Part shown: positions 22,658-31,293 of the stretch, one piece after another
How positions within the stretch are numbered: position 1 is the first letter of the stretch
Layout: every line of letters starts with the position of its first letter
Virus record (IMG/VR): IMGVR_UViG_3300023443_000216
Coordinates: 1-55,748 of that record
Source of the DNA: a virus
Strand: one strand, 5' to 3'
DNA length: 55,748 nt
Made by a program: the position numbers and the translations under genes
Notes under the pieces: model-generated
What the model was told of the DNA's origin: nothing
Databases searched by the model: none
The model's input: the letters and a program-made list of their open reading frames with translations, nothing else

Positions 22658-25600
22658 AACGTCAACTCCTGTGTATTAGCCCACGAAAGACCAGATTTAG
22701 CTTCAGCCAGTACCGGCACACTCAGAGACACTGCACTACACAACGCATCAATAACAACCATAGCTACAGGTATAACATCATCTATGGGTACCTCTCCACC
22801 TAATTCATCATGGAATTGACCTATAAGATCTAGTGGTATATTTTGTCTATCACGTTCCCTAACCAAATTAGCTGTGCCTATCTTCAACAATCCTGCTGCT
22901 CCACCCTGAATGGGTTGATTACCTGCTTTACGCTCACCTGCTTCTCTAATCCACTGATGGGGGGAACTAAGCTCTGGTATATAACACCTTCTACCCCACA
23001 TGTCTATAGCGTAACCATTCTGATAACTAAGTTCAATAGTATGGCGTGTGTATTCCTGAACCTCTGGATACAACTTAAAGTAATCCTCAATCAAGTCTTG
23101 ACAGTCTCTAAGACTCCATCCTTTTACCTCATTTTCTATCATAAGATCTAAGAGTCCTTGTGCACTGATCCCATAGACAACCCCGAAATTAACATTCTTA
23201 ATGGGTTTCCTGTACCTATCTTCTTTTGCAATCTCTCTATCAACATTAAAAACTCTGCAAGCAGTATCAGTATGAACATCACCACCCATCCTAAACAATG
23301 CAATAAGATTACTACAACCTGAAGCATGAGCTAACACCCTCATCTCTATCTGACTATTATGCGTATAAACCCCACAAGATAATGCGAACAAATGTGAGTC
23401 TGATTCCACTTCAATATCTACAGTTTGCTTTTCCCCAACATATTCTATCAATACAACCTTGTGATTATGTCCTTCCCTACGTGCACTCCAATAACAATTC
23501 GTTGAACAATACTTCTGCTGCTTACATGGTGGCACATAAAATTCCACATTACAATATAAACACTCTAACTGTGGTCCCTTCCTATACCCATATCTAGGAT
23601 TTAAATCTCCACGGTAATCACGCCCAGTACTAAGTGCTTCCCTCAACTTTTCTAACCTGAGTGTATGATCTTGTCTAGCATAGCTACGTGGACTATCCTT
23701 AGCACGATGCTCAGATTGTAATAGATACTGCAAATTCTTGGGGGTATCATTCCCTGGATTACCATCAATATGGTCTACCTCATATCCTTCCGGCCTATCC
23801 CCATATACCAATTGAGCCACAGTCAGAGCTTCTTTTGTATATTCAATAGCCTTATGCGCATACATGTGTGATCTATAATTAGCATACACCCGCTTTAAAG
23901 GCAACAATCTATCTCCAACTCCAATATCTGAAATAGAAACTAATTCATAATCATCGTTCTGATAATAATATAGCCTTGGAACTTTGTGATTAGCAGTAGC
24001 TGTAAAAGATTCACCATTATCTAAAGTAATTTTCCAACATTTTTGTATACCACTATATCTACGACCTTTCACATAAGCAGCCTTGGGACGCCTATCCCCA
24101 TATGAATAGATAATATCCCCTTTCTTCAGATCCTCTATAGCTACATCACCATAAGGGGTATCAACTAAAGTACCTTCAGCTAAACACAAATCTACAAACA
24201 ACAATTGTTTACCAGGACGTGCTATGAATGCATCACGTACTTCTCTACCCAACTCTGTCCTAACTGGTATGGTTTGAAGTGGTGGATCACTTACTTTGAG
24301 ACGCCCAGTATCAGTACCAGCAAGACGAATGGCAGGGTGTACAACAAAACAACTACTGTCCAGAATATCAACGGACGTGAATCTAGGAAGCTTTTCAGCA
24401 TAACTACTCCTGACCTTTAGTATCTTTCTATATTCCAGTATGGGTTTGATCACTGGATGCTTTATCTTGCTAAGTTCTTTATCATTGGTACTGGCTTTCT
24501 TAGCTTTCTTGGTCTTCTTAGTTACATCATATCCTAGTTCTTCATACACCAACTGGCGTACCTGATCATGACTATTGGGATTGAAACCATATCCAGCAAT
24601 GTCTTTACATATCTCTGCCTGTTCCTGCATCAGTACTATACATTTCTCAGACAATGCGTGTAACTTACCCACATCAACAGCCATACCATTCTGCATCATC
24701 TCAAGACACACAGGAAGCATAGACATTTCCATCTTGAATACATCTTCAAGTCCTGCGTCTCTCAGCATAGGCATAAGTTTCTGACACACACGCCAGGTAG
24801 CATCAGAATCACGACTAGAATAGTACACAGCTTCTTCATGTGGTACATCATGCAAACCCGCATCACGCATAGGACCAAGCACGTCTTCCACACACCTACG
24901 CTCACGTTCATCTATATCATACCAAGCCTTGTAAACGTCAAAGTCTGGATTACCTTCTGCTTTCTTAATCCTAGCTCGTATCTTTGTGCCTATGTTCTGA
25001 GGATTTTTAGTTAATTGAGCCAACTCACCTTTATAATTGGACCATTCCCAATCTAGTAATTCTGGTGGATCAGACCACTCACTGTCCGCTGCGTTTAGAT
25101 ACTCTAAAGCTACTTCACGTCTGTAAGGCTGAACATACTCCATGTAATCATGCATCTCCATACCACACAAGACATAGGCCAGTGTCTTTAATCCCATAGG
25201 TATCTGCAAGATCCAAGCAGCAATCATATTATCTATTGGGTTGAGTATATCTATGAACTTGGCATCATACAGATAGTTATGGACTATAACTTTTGAGTCT
25301 CTGTGTATTCTGATAGCAAGACTGTTTGCATGAAGGACACTAGTTTGCCCCCACAATCTGATAGGAATAAAGTATCCATACCCTGGTCTGTCTGTAATTT
25401 GTATACTCCATAACTCGGACCTGCCATTAACCTCAATAGTTTCTGTATCAAGCGCAAACAAAGGGAGTGATAAAAGTCTCTCAGCTTCTTCAACACTGGT
25501 TACCTCTTCATAAATAGGATCTGGGTATTCATCAACTTGAGTAGTGGGGTAGTCATTAGAGCCACTAGCGTTAGCTACCCTTGGGAAACGTATAGGACAA

Positions 25601-25698
25601 GTATATAATCCTGTCTTCTCGTTCCTCTCTACAGCGTCTGTGCATCCCAAGTAGGGCATCTTACACAGATCACATGCTATGTTATTTTCGTGAAACAT
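22654..25698 (-). CDS. polA: Family A DNA polymerase containing an intein
   Basis: A 1014-aa precursor; about 737 aa after intein removal. The 3'-5' exonuclease has 'LDTETIEV' (D84, E86), 'HNYLYD' (about 140-145) and 'YSSRDSD' (about 293-299). Polymerase motif A is split by the intein: 'LLFVDL' (499-504) then 'SQIEMR' (782-787). Motif B is 'RKPIKNVNFGVVYG' (about 830-843), with Phe at the E. coli F762 position. Motif C is 'FHDE' (962-965). The N-terminus has four cysteines (9, 12, 19, 34) that may bind zinc. It is the likely replicative polymerase and is inactive until the intein splices. Confidence 0.95.
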   Translation of the reverse strand: MFHENNIACDLCKMPYLGCTDAVERNEKTGLYTCPIRFPRVANASGSNDYPTTQVDEYPDPIYEEVTSVEEAERLLSLPLFALDTETIEVNGRSELWSIQITDRPGYGYFIPIRLWGQTSVLHANSLAIRIHRDSKVIVHNYLYDAKFIDILNPIDNMIAAWILQIPMGLKTLAYVLCGMEMHDYMEYVQPYRREVALEYLNAADSEWSDPPELLDWEWSNYKGELAQLTKNPQNIGTKIRARIKKAEGNPDFDVYKAWYDIDERERRCVEDVLGPMRDAGLHDVPHEEAVYYSSRDSDATWRVCQKLMPMLRDAGLEDVFKMEMSMLPVCLEMMQNGMAVDVGKLHALSEKCIVLMQEQAEICKDIAGYGFNPNSHDQVRQLVYEELGYDVTKKTKKAKKASTNDKELSKIKHPVIKPILEYRKILKVRSSYAEKLPRFTSVDILDSSCFVVHPAIRLAGTDTGRLKVSDPPLQTIPVRTELGREVRDAFIARPGKQLLFVDLCLAEGTLVDTPYGDVAIEDLKKGDIIYSYGDRRPKAAYVKGRRYSGIQKCWKITLDNGESFTATANHKVPRLYYYQNDDYELVSISDIGVGDRLLPLKRVYANYRSHMYAHKAIEYTKEALTVAQLVYGDRPEGYEVDHIDGNPGNDTPKNLQYLLQSEHRAKDSPRSYARQDHTLRLEKLREALSTGRDYRGDLNPRYGYRKGPQLECLYCNVEFYVPPCKQQKYCSTNCYWSARREGHNHKVVLIEYVGEKQTVDIEVESDSHLFALSCGVYTHNSQIEMRVLAHASGCSNLIALFRMGGDVHTDTACRVFNVDREIAKEDRYRKPIKNVNFGVVYGISAQGLLDLMIENEVKGWSLRDCQDLIEDYFKLYPEVQEYTRHTIELSYQNGYAIDMWGRRCYIPELSSPHQWIREAGERKAGNQPIQGGAAGLLKIGTANLVRERDRQNIPLDLIGQFHDELGGEVPIDDVIPVAMVVIDALCSAVSLSVPVLAEAKSGLSWANTQELTL
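23356..24186 (-). mobile_element. Intein with HNH endonuclease in polA motif A
   Basis: A 277-aa intein, precursor residues 505-781. Block A is 'CLAEGTLVDTPYGDVAIED' with Cys1. Block B is 'TATANHKV'. Blocks F/G are 'VDIEVESDSHLFAL' and 'GVYTHN' before the +1 Ser of the C-extein. All class 1 splicing residues are present. The insert carries an HNH_3 nuclease ('YEVDHIDGNPGNDTPKNLQYL') and a four-cysteine finger ('CLYCNVEF' ... 'CSTNCYW'). It interrupts the catalytic Asp motif (DL/SQIE), a site that cannot tolerate imprecise loss. Confidence 0.95.
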
Positions 25699-25840
25699 AC
25701 TTACACCCTACATGAAACCAACCCTTAGCAGATATAAAAACTGAACCCATCTCTAAAGGATAGATTTCTCTACCACAATATATACAACCTCCAGTTGTGA
25801 GCGTATTACCAGGCTGCGGACTGGTTGACTTAGTAGTCAT
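25682..25840 (-). CDS. Zinc-ribbon mini-protein
   Basis: A 52-aa ORF from ATG 25840 to TAA 25682, overlapping the polA start by 17 bp. It shows C19-x2-C22 and H43-x2-C46 ('GCIYCGRE', 'WFHVGCKYV'), a CCHC-type site. It fills what would otherwise be a 150-bp gap. Confidence 0.6.
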   Translation of the reverse strand: MTTKSTSPQPGNTLTTGGCIYCGREIYPLEMGSVFISAKGWFHVGCKYVSRK

Positions 25841-25852
25841 TCGCTATACACA

Positions 25853-26152
25853 CTATAAATTCTCATGAGCTAGACGAATCGCCGCAACTATATCAAAAGG
25901 TTCCTCGTGGTCCCAATTGTGTATAACTTCATCAAAGTCTGATGGCATACCGTTGTCCTCAAGCATAGCCAGTGTTGTACACATACCAACTAAATACAAA
26001 CGCAATAGATCCACATCTTGATCCAACGCATGAAAAAATATCACCATCATCTGTTCGTGGTGTTTGAACATATAAGAAGCCACACTAGACCATTCATTGC
26101 CCGATGGTTCAGATCGAGGTGACATATTGCTAAAAGGCTTACTAGTCATCAT
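25853..26152 (-). CDS. Hypothetical protein
   Basis: A 99-aa helical acidic protein (FFHALDQDVDLLRLYLVGMC). It starts at ATG 26152 or 26149 behind GGAGG and overlaps the upstream stop. No family recognised. Confidence 0.55.
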   Translation of the reverse strand: MMTSKPFSNMSPRSEPSGNEWSSVASYMFKHHEQMMVIFFHALDQDVDLLRLYLVGMCTTLAMLEDNGMPSDFDEVIHNWDHEEPFDIVAAIRLAHENL

Positions 26153-26445
26153 CCACCTCCATAACTAGATGGATCACCATGAGACTCCCCCCTTGGCATC
26201 TGGTGTGCCTCCAACTCGTGCATCCGCTTGTGTAACTGTAGGTTTTCTAGATACAAAGCATCATAGTATTCAAGAACAGCAGCTTTCCCTATCTGCAAAG
26301 AGTCTACCAACTCCAACAACCACAGTGATTGCTCTGCAATATCAATAGCTATTTGCTTCCGTTCATCAAGTGTAGAAGACAAGCGGTATCGCTTCACCAA
26401 TGTTTGTATTACATTTAGCCATTTCTCCATGTTCTCAGTTGTCAT
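26149..26445 (-). CDS. Hypothetical helical protein
   Basis: A 98-aa mostly helical protein with a Gly/Ser tail (ESHGDPSSYGGG). It is joined by ATGA overlaps to both neighbours. Unknown function within the replication/repair run. Confidence 0.55.
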   Translation of the reverse strand: MTTENMEKWLNVIQTLVKRYRLSSTLDERKQIAIDIAEQSLWLLELVDSLQIGKAAVLEYYDALYLENLQLHKRMHELEAHQMPRGESHGDPSSYGGG

Positions 26446-27038
26446 GTATTCTTCTCCAAATATTCCCTAGTATCCACAATTAATTTCCAGGTAGCATCTA
26501 GTTCTTCTTGCTCAAACTCCAACACATCAACATAGAATTTTGCTACAGGTCTGCCCTTTTTTTCTGGATGTGGAATATGCAGTATAAGTATCCAGAATTC
26601 CTTCACACTCTCTGAATAACAGTATGCCTTAAACTGGTGCATATTCTGGTGTTTCTGAGTAAAGTCTGGGTTACCTGTGGTGAATTTCATGTCAACAATT
26701 GCTACCAATCGTTCACCATCCCACACCTTGGCATCTAAATTACCTAGTATGTCCCCAATCCATACTTCTAGTGGTTTATCCTGAGTAGCATACTCAACTG
26801 TGTAACCAAGATAGCTAGCATATTCAGTAAGCCAAGGTCTAGCTGATGGTTCCCATATCCTACCCATAGCCATGAGTCCACTATCATCACCAGTATATAG
26901 AGCAGCACGCTTGCCTTGTGATATAGCTAATCCTTCCGCTATGAGGTTGGTCACATGCCAAGTGTCTTTACGAATCTGTGGGGGATCTAGACTATCAGCG
27001 ACAACTGACAAGGGGTATTCTTTACGTGTTATTTTCAT
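26442..27038 (-). CDS. PD-(D/E)XK nuclease (RecB/Cas4-like)
   Basis: A 198-aa protein. Core motifs are 'GNLDAKVWDGERLVAIVDMKFTTG' region (the Asp and the D-x-K at about residues 121-141) and 'HQNMHQFKAYCY' (the QxxxY helix). Such nucleases process DNA ends in phage recombination. ATG 27038 overlaps the Dam gene by 17 bp; an ATG at 27074 would add 12 residues at the cost of a larger overlap. Confidence 0.75.
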   Translation of the reverse strand: MKITRKEYPLSVVADSLDPPQIRKDTWHVTNLIAEGLAISQGKRAALYTGDDSGLMAMGRIWEPSARPWLTEYASYLGYTVEYATQDKPLEVWIGDILGNLDAKVWDGERLVAIVDMKFTTGNPDFTQKHQNMHQFKAYCYSESVKEFWILILHIPHPEKKGRPVAKFYVDVLEFEQEELDATWKLIVDTREYLEKNT

Positions 27039-27723
27039 GTCTAAATAACCTTTCAATTCTAGATATTTTTTCATTGTTTTTGTTGCCTATATCAGTCTTA
27101 GTTGATATTTCTAAAACACACTCAAAATCATCCGGTGCAACATATTCAGATATCACAACAGTATTATTTTGTGACCACTCACGCATTGTATCCCAAAATT
27201 CTATATGATTAAATCCCTTAAGTGCATCAAATCCGGTTGTATTTTCGTAGGGGGGATCGCAGTATATCAAAGCATCAAATGGTTCCCAATATCTATAGTC
27301 ATTAGGATAAAACAGTACACCATCAATACGTGGTTTCAATTTTAACAATGAATTATATCCATTAAGCGCATAGTTTCTATCTGACTTAGGATCTCTGGCA
27401 TATCCACCAAACCACTTACCGCTGAAACTGCAGGCTACGGCTATGAATGCTCGTAATGCCGGATCTATAGACTTATCTCTTTTAGCATCTTTGTATTCAT
27501 TTTCTGTAACTTGTTGTGGTGGTAACCAGCCATCTTGTAATGCTCTATACATTGCAATTAGATCAGTATTAGCATCAGATGCAATTCTAAATCCATTCAT
27601 TCTACTAATAATATTGGCACCACCAACAAATGGTTCCAAAAATATCTGTTCTGATATACGAATTGATTCAAGATAACCCACTACTTTCTTAGCTACCCTA
27701 AATTTTCCTCCTAGATAATGCAT
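27022..27723 (-). CDS. dam: D12-class N6-adenine DNA methyltransferase (Dam-like)
   Basis: A 233-aa protein with 'YLGGKFRVAKKV' and 'FLEPFVGGANII' (SAM binding, motifs X and I) and catalytic 'IYCDPPY' (motif IV, about residues 152-158). It methylates adenine in a short DNA target, probably to protect phage DNA from host restriction. No cognate restriction enzyme is adjacent. It overlaps both neighbours. Confidence 0.9.
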   Translation of the reverse strand: MHYLGGKFRVAKKVVGYLESIRISEQIFLEPFVGGANIISRMNGFRIASDANTDLIAMYRALQDGWLPPQQVTENEYKDAKRDKSIDPALRAFIAVACSFSGKWFGGYARDPKSDRNYALNGYNSLLKLKPRIDGVLFYPNDYRYWEPFDALIYCDPPYENTTGFDALKGFNHIEFWDTMREWSQNNTVVISEYVAPDDFECVLEISTKTDIGNKNNEKISRIERLFRHENNT

Positions 27724-27914
27724 TTTTGTACCAACCTGCTATATATCTCATAACCATTTTCAGTTAAGTTCTCTGGTCCACTTAACATAAGTGATGGTTT
27801 AAATCCTATCCTGTCTAACCTACCAAATATCTCATATTCTTTAGACCACTGCCCTTTATGCCATAACATAGCATACACATAGTAAGCTTCACATATATCA
27901 AATCTATCAAACAT
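27711..27914 (-). CDS. Conserved small phage protein of unknown function
   Basis: A 67-aa protein 'DICEAYYVYAMLWHKGQWSK' through 'GRLDRIGFKPS' and 'ENGYEIYSRLV', a pattern I recall from many phage genomes without assigned function. It overlaps dam by 13 bp and the resolvase gene by 8 bp. Confidence 0.7.
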   Translation of the reverse strand: MFDRFDICEAYYVYAMLWHKGQWSKEYEIFGRLDRIGFKPSLMLSGPENLTENGYEIYSRLVQKCII

Positions 27915-28359
27915 GTAAGTAACACCATCCTATCGCAATTGCATCTTGAATATCTTGTTGTGTATCCTGGTACTCTGGATAATGATAAGCAACACCTTCT
28001 CTGATGGCCAACTTCCTGGCTTCTCTACGCTGTCTACCTTTACCATCCAAAGATATAGCCTTGACCACTGAGGATGCATGTATCTCAACAGGTTCACAAT
28101 TGTACATCTTGGCCAACTGGCGTAAGCAACGCAACAATACTTGTAGTTCCGGATTCCTAGGACCACGCCATGATTCCCACACCAGCACATCAGCATCACG
28201 CAACAAATGTTTGATACTCTCTATAATATTAGCAATACGTTCATAACTCAACCAATTTTCTGGGGGTGATACAACATCAGCATAGATCAAATGATTGTCA
28301 TCAAAGAATGCATATCCAGTGTGGTAAGTTCCTCCATCGATTGCTAATATTTTGACCAT
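27907..28359 (-). CDS. RuvC-like Holliday junction resolvase
   Basis: A 150-aa RNase H-fold nuclease. The first catalytic Asp is in 'ILAIDGGTYHTGYAFF', the middle Glu in 'VLVWESWRGP', and the closing Asp pair in 'DTQQDIQDAIAIG'. It resolves branched DNA during replication and packaging. ATG 28359 is chosen because GGAGAGGG lies 8 nt upstream; longer starts read into the control region. Confidence 0.78.
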   Translation of the reverse strand: MVKILAIDGGTYHTGYAFFDDNHLIYADVVSPPENWLSYERIANIIESIKHLLRDADVLVWESWRGPRNPELQVLLRCLRQLAKMYNCEPVEIHASSVVKAISLDGKGRQRREARKLAIREGVAYHYPEYQDTQQDIQDAIAIGWCYLHV

Positions 28360-28603
28360 AACTTTTACCCTCTCCATGCGACCTTGGGCACCCGCGCGTA
28401 AGCGCATTGGGTGACTGATGAGCATGCTCCATTTTATTAAGATCAATTAGTAATATATAGTATGCCCATCAAAAAGGCTCTAATTACTTTATTTTATATC
28501 TAATATGTATAATATTTCCTTATGGGCATTTTTCTAAGTATAGGTTTGCCCATCGCCCATCGACTTGTGGGCATCATTCGCCCATACCATGCCCATCGAA
28601 TAT
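28360..28603. other. Repeat-rich non-coding region: candidate origin or operator
   Basis: This is the longest gap in the replication module. It holds seven copies of GCCCAT or its complement between 28464 and 28597 (28464, 28522, 28548, 28555, 28569, 28580, 28591). Two are in tandem with a 7-bp period, and several read TGCCCATCG. An AT-rich stretch (28471-28520) and dyads at 28390-28412 and 28420-28429 (GAGCATGCTC) are nearby. It lies just past the primase-helicase gene. Confidence 0.75.
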
Positions 28604-30655
28604 TCAAATTAATTTAAACCCATATTTTGCAGGGTCAGCATTACTTGTATACTCATGAGTTGTAATGATTATCTGTGATGCTTTTATAAAAGCTGCTACC
28701 GTTCTCCTAGAAATTCCTGTATTGGCAACAATTTCTTTAACAGTAGCCTCACCATCTCGCAAGTATTCCAAGATAGCTGTACCGTTATTCTGACTCTTGG
28801 ATGCTATCTCTAGTTCAATAAACATATTAATGTTGGTAGTATTAATGTCTATTAATCCCGTTTCATCAAATCCAATATCTACCTTCATCTGTTTGGGTTT
28901 AGCTATATCATTAGCTTTAGTTACTGTTAGCCCTATGCCTAGATGGTTAGGTATATTGTCATCACTAGTCAATTGAATAATCACATCAGCAGCAGCATCA
29001 AACATCTGGCTACCATAAATGTGACTAGCATCTGCTCTAGGTGAGTGGGCCAATCCTAACCACGCTATCTCTAGTCCATTAAGTAAATCCATTATCCTGT
29101 TAGCAAATGTGTTCTCTGTAAGGCTCCCAGAGGCTCCTGCCCTGCTTATGGAGTCTACTAGTACTAACTTCACTCCATACGTCTCTATGGCCTTTAGAAT
29201 CGCTTCGTGTACATCTTCTAGTGTTCTCCCACGTCCATTGATTGTAAGTAGTGGACGATCTACAGGTAGACCAAGTGCTTGGTTGACTTGAGCTATACGT
29301 CTACCCACTGAATAACCAGACCTTTCTAGGTTTAAGAATAGTACTTTTTCTGCTCTTGGTATATTCCATATAGTGTTGTTACCTGAATCTAAACAGATAG
29401 CCATAGCTATACCTGTCCAACTCTTACCTTGTCCTGGTGGAGCAAAGATAATGGTACCGGCTTCTGGCATAACATATGGTTTGATTAGAAATACTTGTTC
29501 CTTTATTTCAGTAATTACATGATCCATTGCTTCCAATTGACCTAGATATAAATCCCATAAGACAGCAGTAAATTCATCCAGCCACTGTTTCATCACACGC
29601 TTATCTATTTGCTTTTCCCAGTTATCTGGTAATTTACTATAAGCAGAATTGTTTAGCGTAACCCGTTCTGAATCTCTTTCAATATTGAAATTAGTCCATG
29701 CTAAAATTAACCCATTAAAAATTATCTCAATACGTGCATGTATTCCTGTTTTTTCTTTGCGTATATTGGTAGCTTTAAGGGTTAATTCTATATCGTCATT
29801 AAGTTGTTCTGTATAGGTTATTATTTCACCACGATTTTCCCTCGGTATGTTTACCTTACTAACATCTATCTTGTACTTGTCAGGTGATAGTTCTGTTGGC
29901 ATTTGAGTTGGGTATTTCTGCGCACTGTTGATAGTGGTTTCTAATTCATCCAAATCCATAGGTGGATCACAGCGTTCAGCATAATCAGCTAAGATAGCAC
30001 TGACAAATTCAGGAGGGATGTTTCTGGTTCGGAAGAAACTGGCCAATTGGTGAGCTGTGTTATTACGTTCTCCTTCTCCAGCCCCATCATTGTATGCATT
30101 AACAAGCCATTGTAAATAAGATCCATCTCCAATTGGACCATTAGTTTCAGATACTCCAGTTCTTCTGTTGTAAAGTATATCGGGTGGTAAATCAAATCTT
30201 GCGAAGACATCACTGTTAGCTTCAACTTTATATTCTTCCCCATCAACTATACTAGGGGGCATGACAGCAATACCCCCATCATTACGTACATCTATACCAG
30301 GTAGGAAATTAGCACCTGTGTACAACAGAGACTGGTATTGATATAGGTGATGTGTACCGTGGGGGGTTTTGTGCTTGCGTGTGTCTGGGAGAGGCTCAGG
30401 TAACATTGTGAGCGATTCTATGCCCTTGCTGCCATCTATGTCTATCAGTGTTATGCCTGATATTTCACCTGTGACTATGGCAACATTAGCATCTGGCCAT
30501 TTAGACCACCACTCTTTTATCTGTTCCTTAGTTGTTCTATTCTCTTGATACTTCTTCCAGTCCACAGCAGGTACTTTGGTTCCAGGTTTACAGGGTATGA
30601 CACACCATCCGCGCTCAAAATACACGAGCGCAGCTTGCAGAAACCTATTATCCAT
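28604..30655 (-). CDS. Primase-polymerase / RepA-type helicase fusion
   Basis: A 683-aa protein. Residues about 5-165 are an archaeo-eukaryotic primase-type (Prim-Pol) domain with 'TLIDIDGSKG' (D72, D74), 'TPHGTHHLY' and 'IDVRNDGGIAVMPPS'. Residues about 395-600 are a RecA-fold ATPase with Walker A 'FAPPGQGKSW' and Walker B 'LVLVDSISRAG'. A winged-helix domain (about 625-665, 'VKEIVANTGISRRTVAAFIKAS') ends it. It would prime and unwind DNA for the PolA enzyme, and the C-terminal domain may bind the adjacent repeat region. Confidence 0.88.
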   Translation of the reverse strand: MDNRFLQAALVYFERGWCVIPCKPGTKVPAVDWKKYQENRTTKEQIKEWWSKWPDANVAIVTGEISGITLIDIDGSKGIESLTMLPEPLPDTRKHKTPHGTHHLYQYQSLLYTGANFLPGIDVRNDGGIAVMPPSIVDGEEYKVEANSDVFARFDLPPDILYNRRTGVSETNGPIGDGSYLQWLVNAYNDGAGEGERNNTAHQLASFFRTRNIPPEFVSAILADYAERCDPPMDLDELETTINSAQKYPTQMPTELSPDKYKIDVSKVNIPRENRGEIITYTEQLNDDIELTLKATNIRKEKTGIHARIEIIFNGLILAWTNFNIERDSERVTLNNSAYSKLPDNWEKQIDKRVMKQWLDEFTAVLWDLYLGQLEAMDHVITEIKEQVFLIKPYVMPEAGTIIFAPPGQGKSWTGIAMAICLDSGNNTIWNIPRAEKVLFLNLERSGYSVGRRIAQVNQALGLPVDRPLLTINGRGRTLEDVHEAILKAIETYGVKLVLVDSISRAGASGSLTENTFANRIMDLLNGLEIAWLGLAHSPRADASHIYGSQMFDAAADVIIQLTSDDNIPNHLGIGLTVTKANDIAKPKQMKVDIGFDETGLIDINTTNINMFIELEIASKSQNNGTAILEYLRDGEATVKEIVANTGISRRTVAAFIKASQIIITTHEYTSNADPAKYGFKLI

Positions 30656-30666
30656 TAGACTAGCCC

Positions 30667-30870
30667 CTAATTTTCTTTTAAAAATTCTTTTTCGTAGTCG
30701 TCTAAAGCTTTCCAGACTTTGTCATAGGTTCTGATCCCTGAAGTAATATCTGCTTCTAGTTTACTTATTTGTTGTTGACTAACTTCAGCCTTTTGTGCCA
30801 ACGTCTTCTGATCTAGGTCCAGTTCTATTCTCTTTAGCTTTATTAACTTTCCATCAGAATGGTAAATCAT
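30667..30870 (-). CDS. HTH (XRE-family) DNA-binding protein
   Basis: A 67-aa Cro-like protein with 'QKTLAQKAEVSQQQISKLE' (helices 2 and 3). Likely a repressor of nearby genes. ATG 30870 overlaps the ssb end by 17 bp, so it is translated with ssb. Confidence 0.8.
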   Translation of the reverse strand: MIYHSDGKLIKLKRIELDLDQKTLAQKAEVSQQQISKLEADITSGIRTYDKVWKALDDYEKEFLKEN

Positions 30871-31267
30871 CTACGCCATCTACATACGTTTGTGATACTT
30901 CATCAGATGAAAGTGCTTTATCATAGACTTTAACGTCTCTAATTTCCCCGTCAAGTTGGTTTCCACTGCTCAAGAATTGCACAATATTTACATTTACATC
31001 TAAGCTAGAACGTTTTTCACCATCTCTGGTTTCATACTCCCTCTTGGTTAGTAGACCCTCTACGTAGACCTGTGAACCTTTGGTTAGATACTGTTCACAT
31101 ATATCTGCTAACTTACCCCAAGCAGAACAGTTGAACCATTCAGTATTGTCTTCGCCATTACGTTTGTTGTCACTAGCTAATGAGAAGGATGTAACAGCAT
31201 TACCATTGGGTGTATACCTCATAGTTGGGTCTTGTCCTAATCGTCCGATAATAATTGCTTTATGCAT
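30854..31267 (-). CDS. ssb: Single-stranded DNA-binding protein with LamG-like linker
   Basis: A 137-aa protein. Residues 1-104 are a bacterial-type OB fold ('AIIIGRLGQDPTMRYTPNG', 'TEWFNCSAWGKLADI'). The end 'DDLPF' is the acidic tip that recruits partner proteins. Between them, 105-130 ('LDGEIRDVKVYDKALSSDEV' and on to 'YVD') is not a usual disordered linker. It matches the terminal motif of LamG/concanavalin folds and aligns with the LamG protein at 51777-52688. AAGGAG lies 7 nt before ATG 31267. Confidence 0.9.
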   Translation of the reverse strand: MHKAIIIGRLGQDPTMRYTPNGNAVTSFSLASDNKRNGEDNTEWFNCSAWGKLADICEQYLTKGSQVYVEGLLTKREYETRDGEKRSSLDVNVNIVQFLSSGNQLDGEIRDVKVYDKALSSDEVSQTYVDGVDDLPF

Positions 31268-31293
31268 TAGTTTTCTCCTTCAGTCCTTAACGA

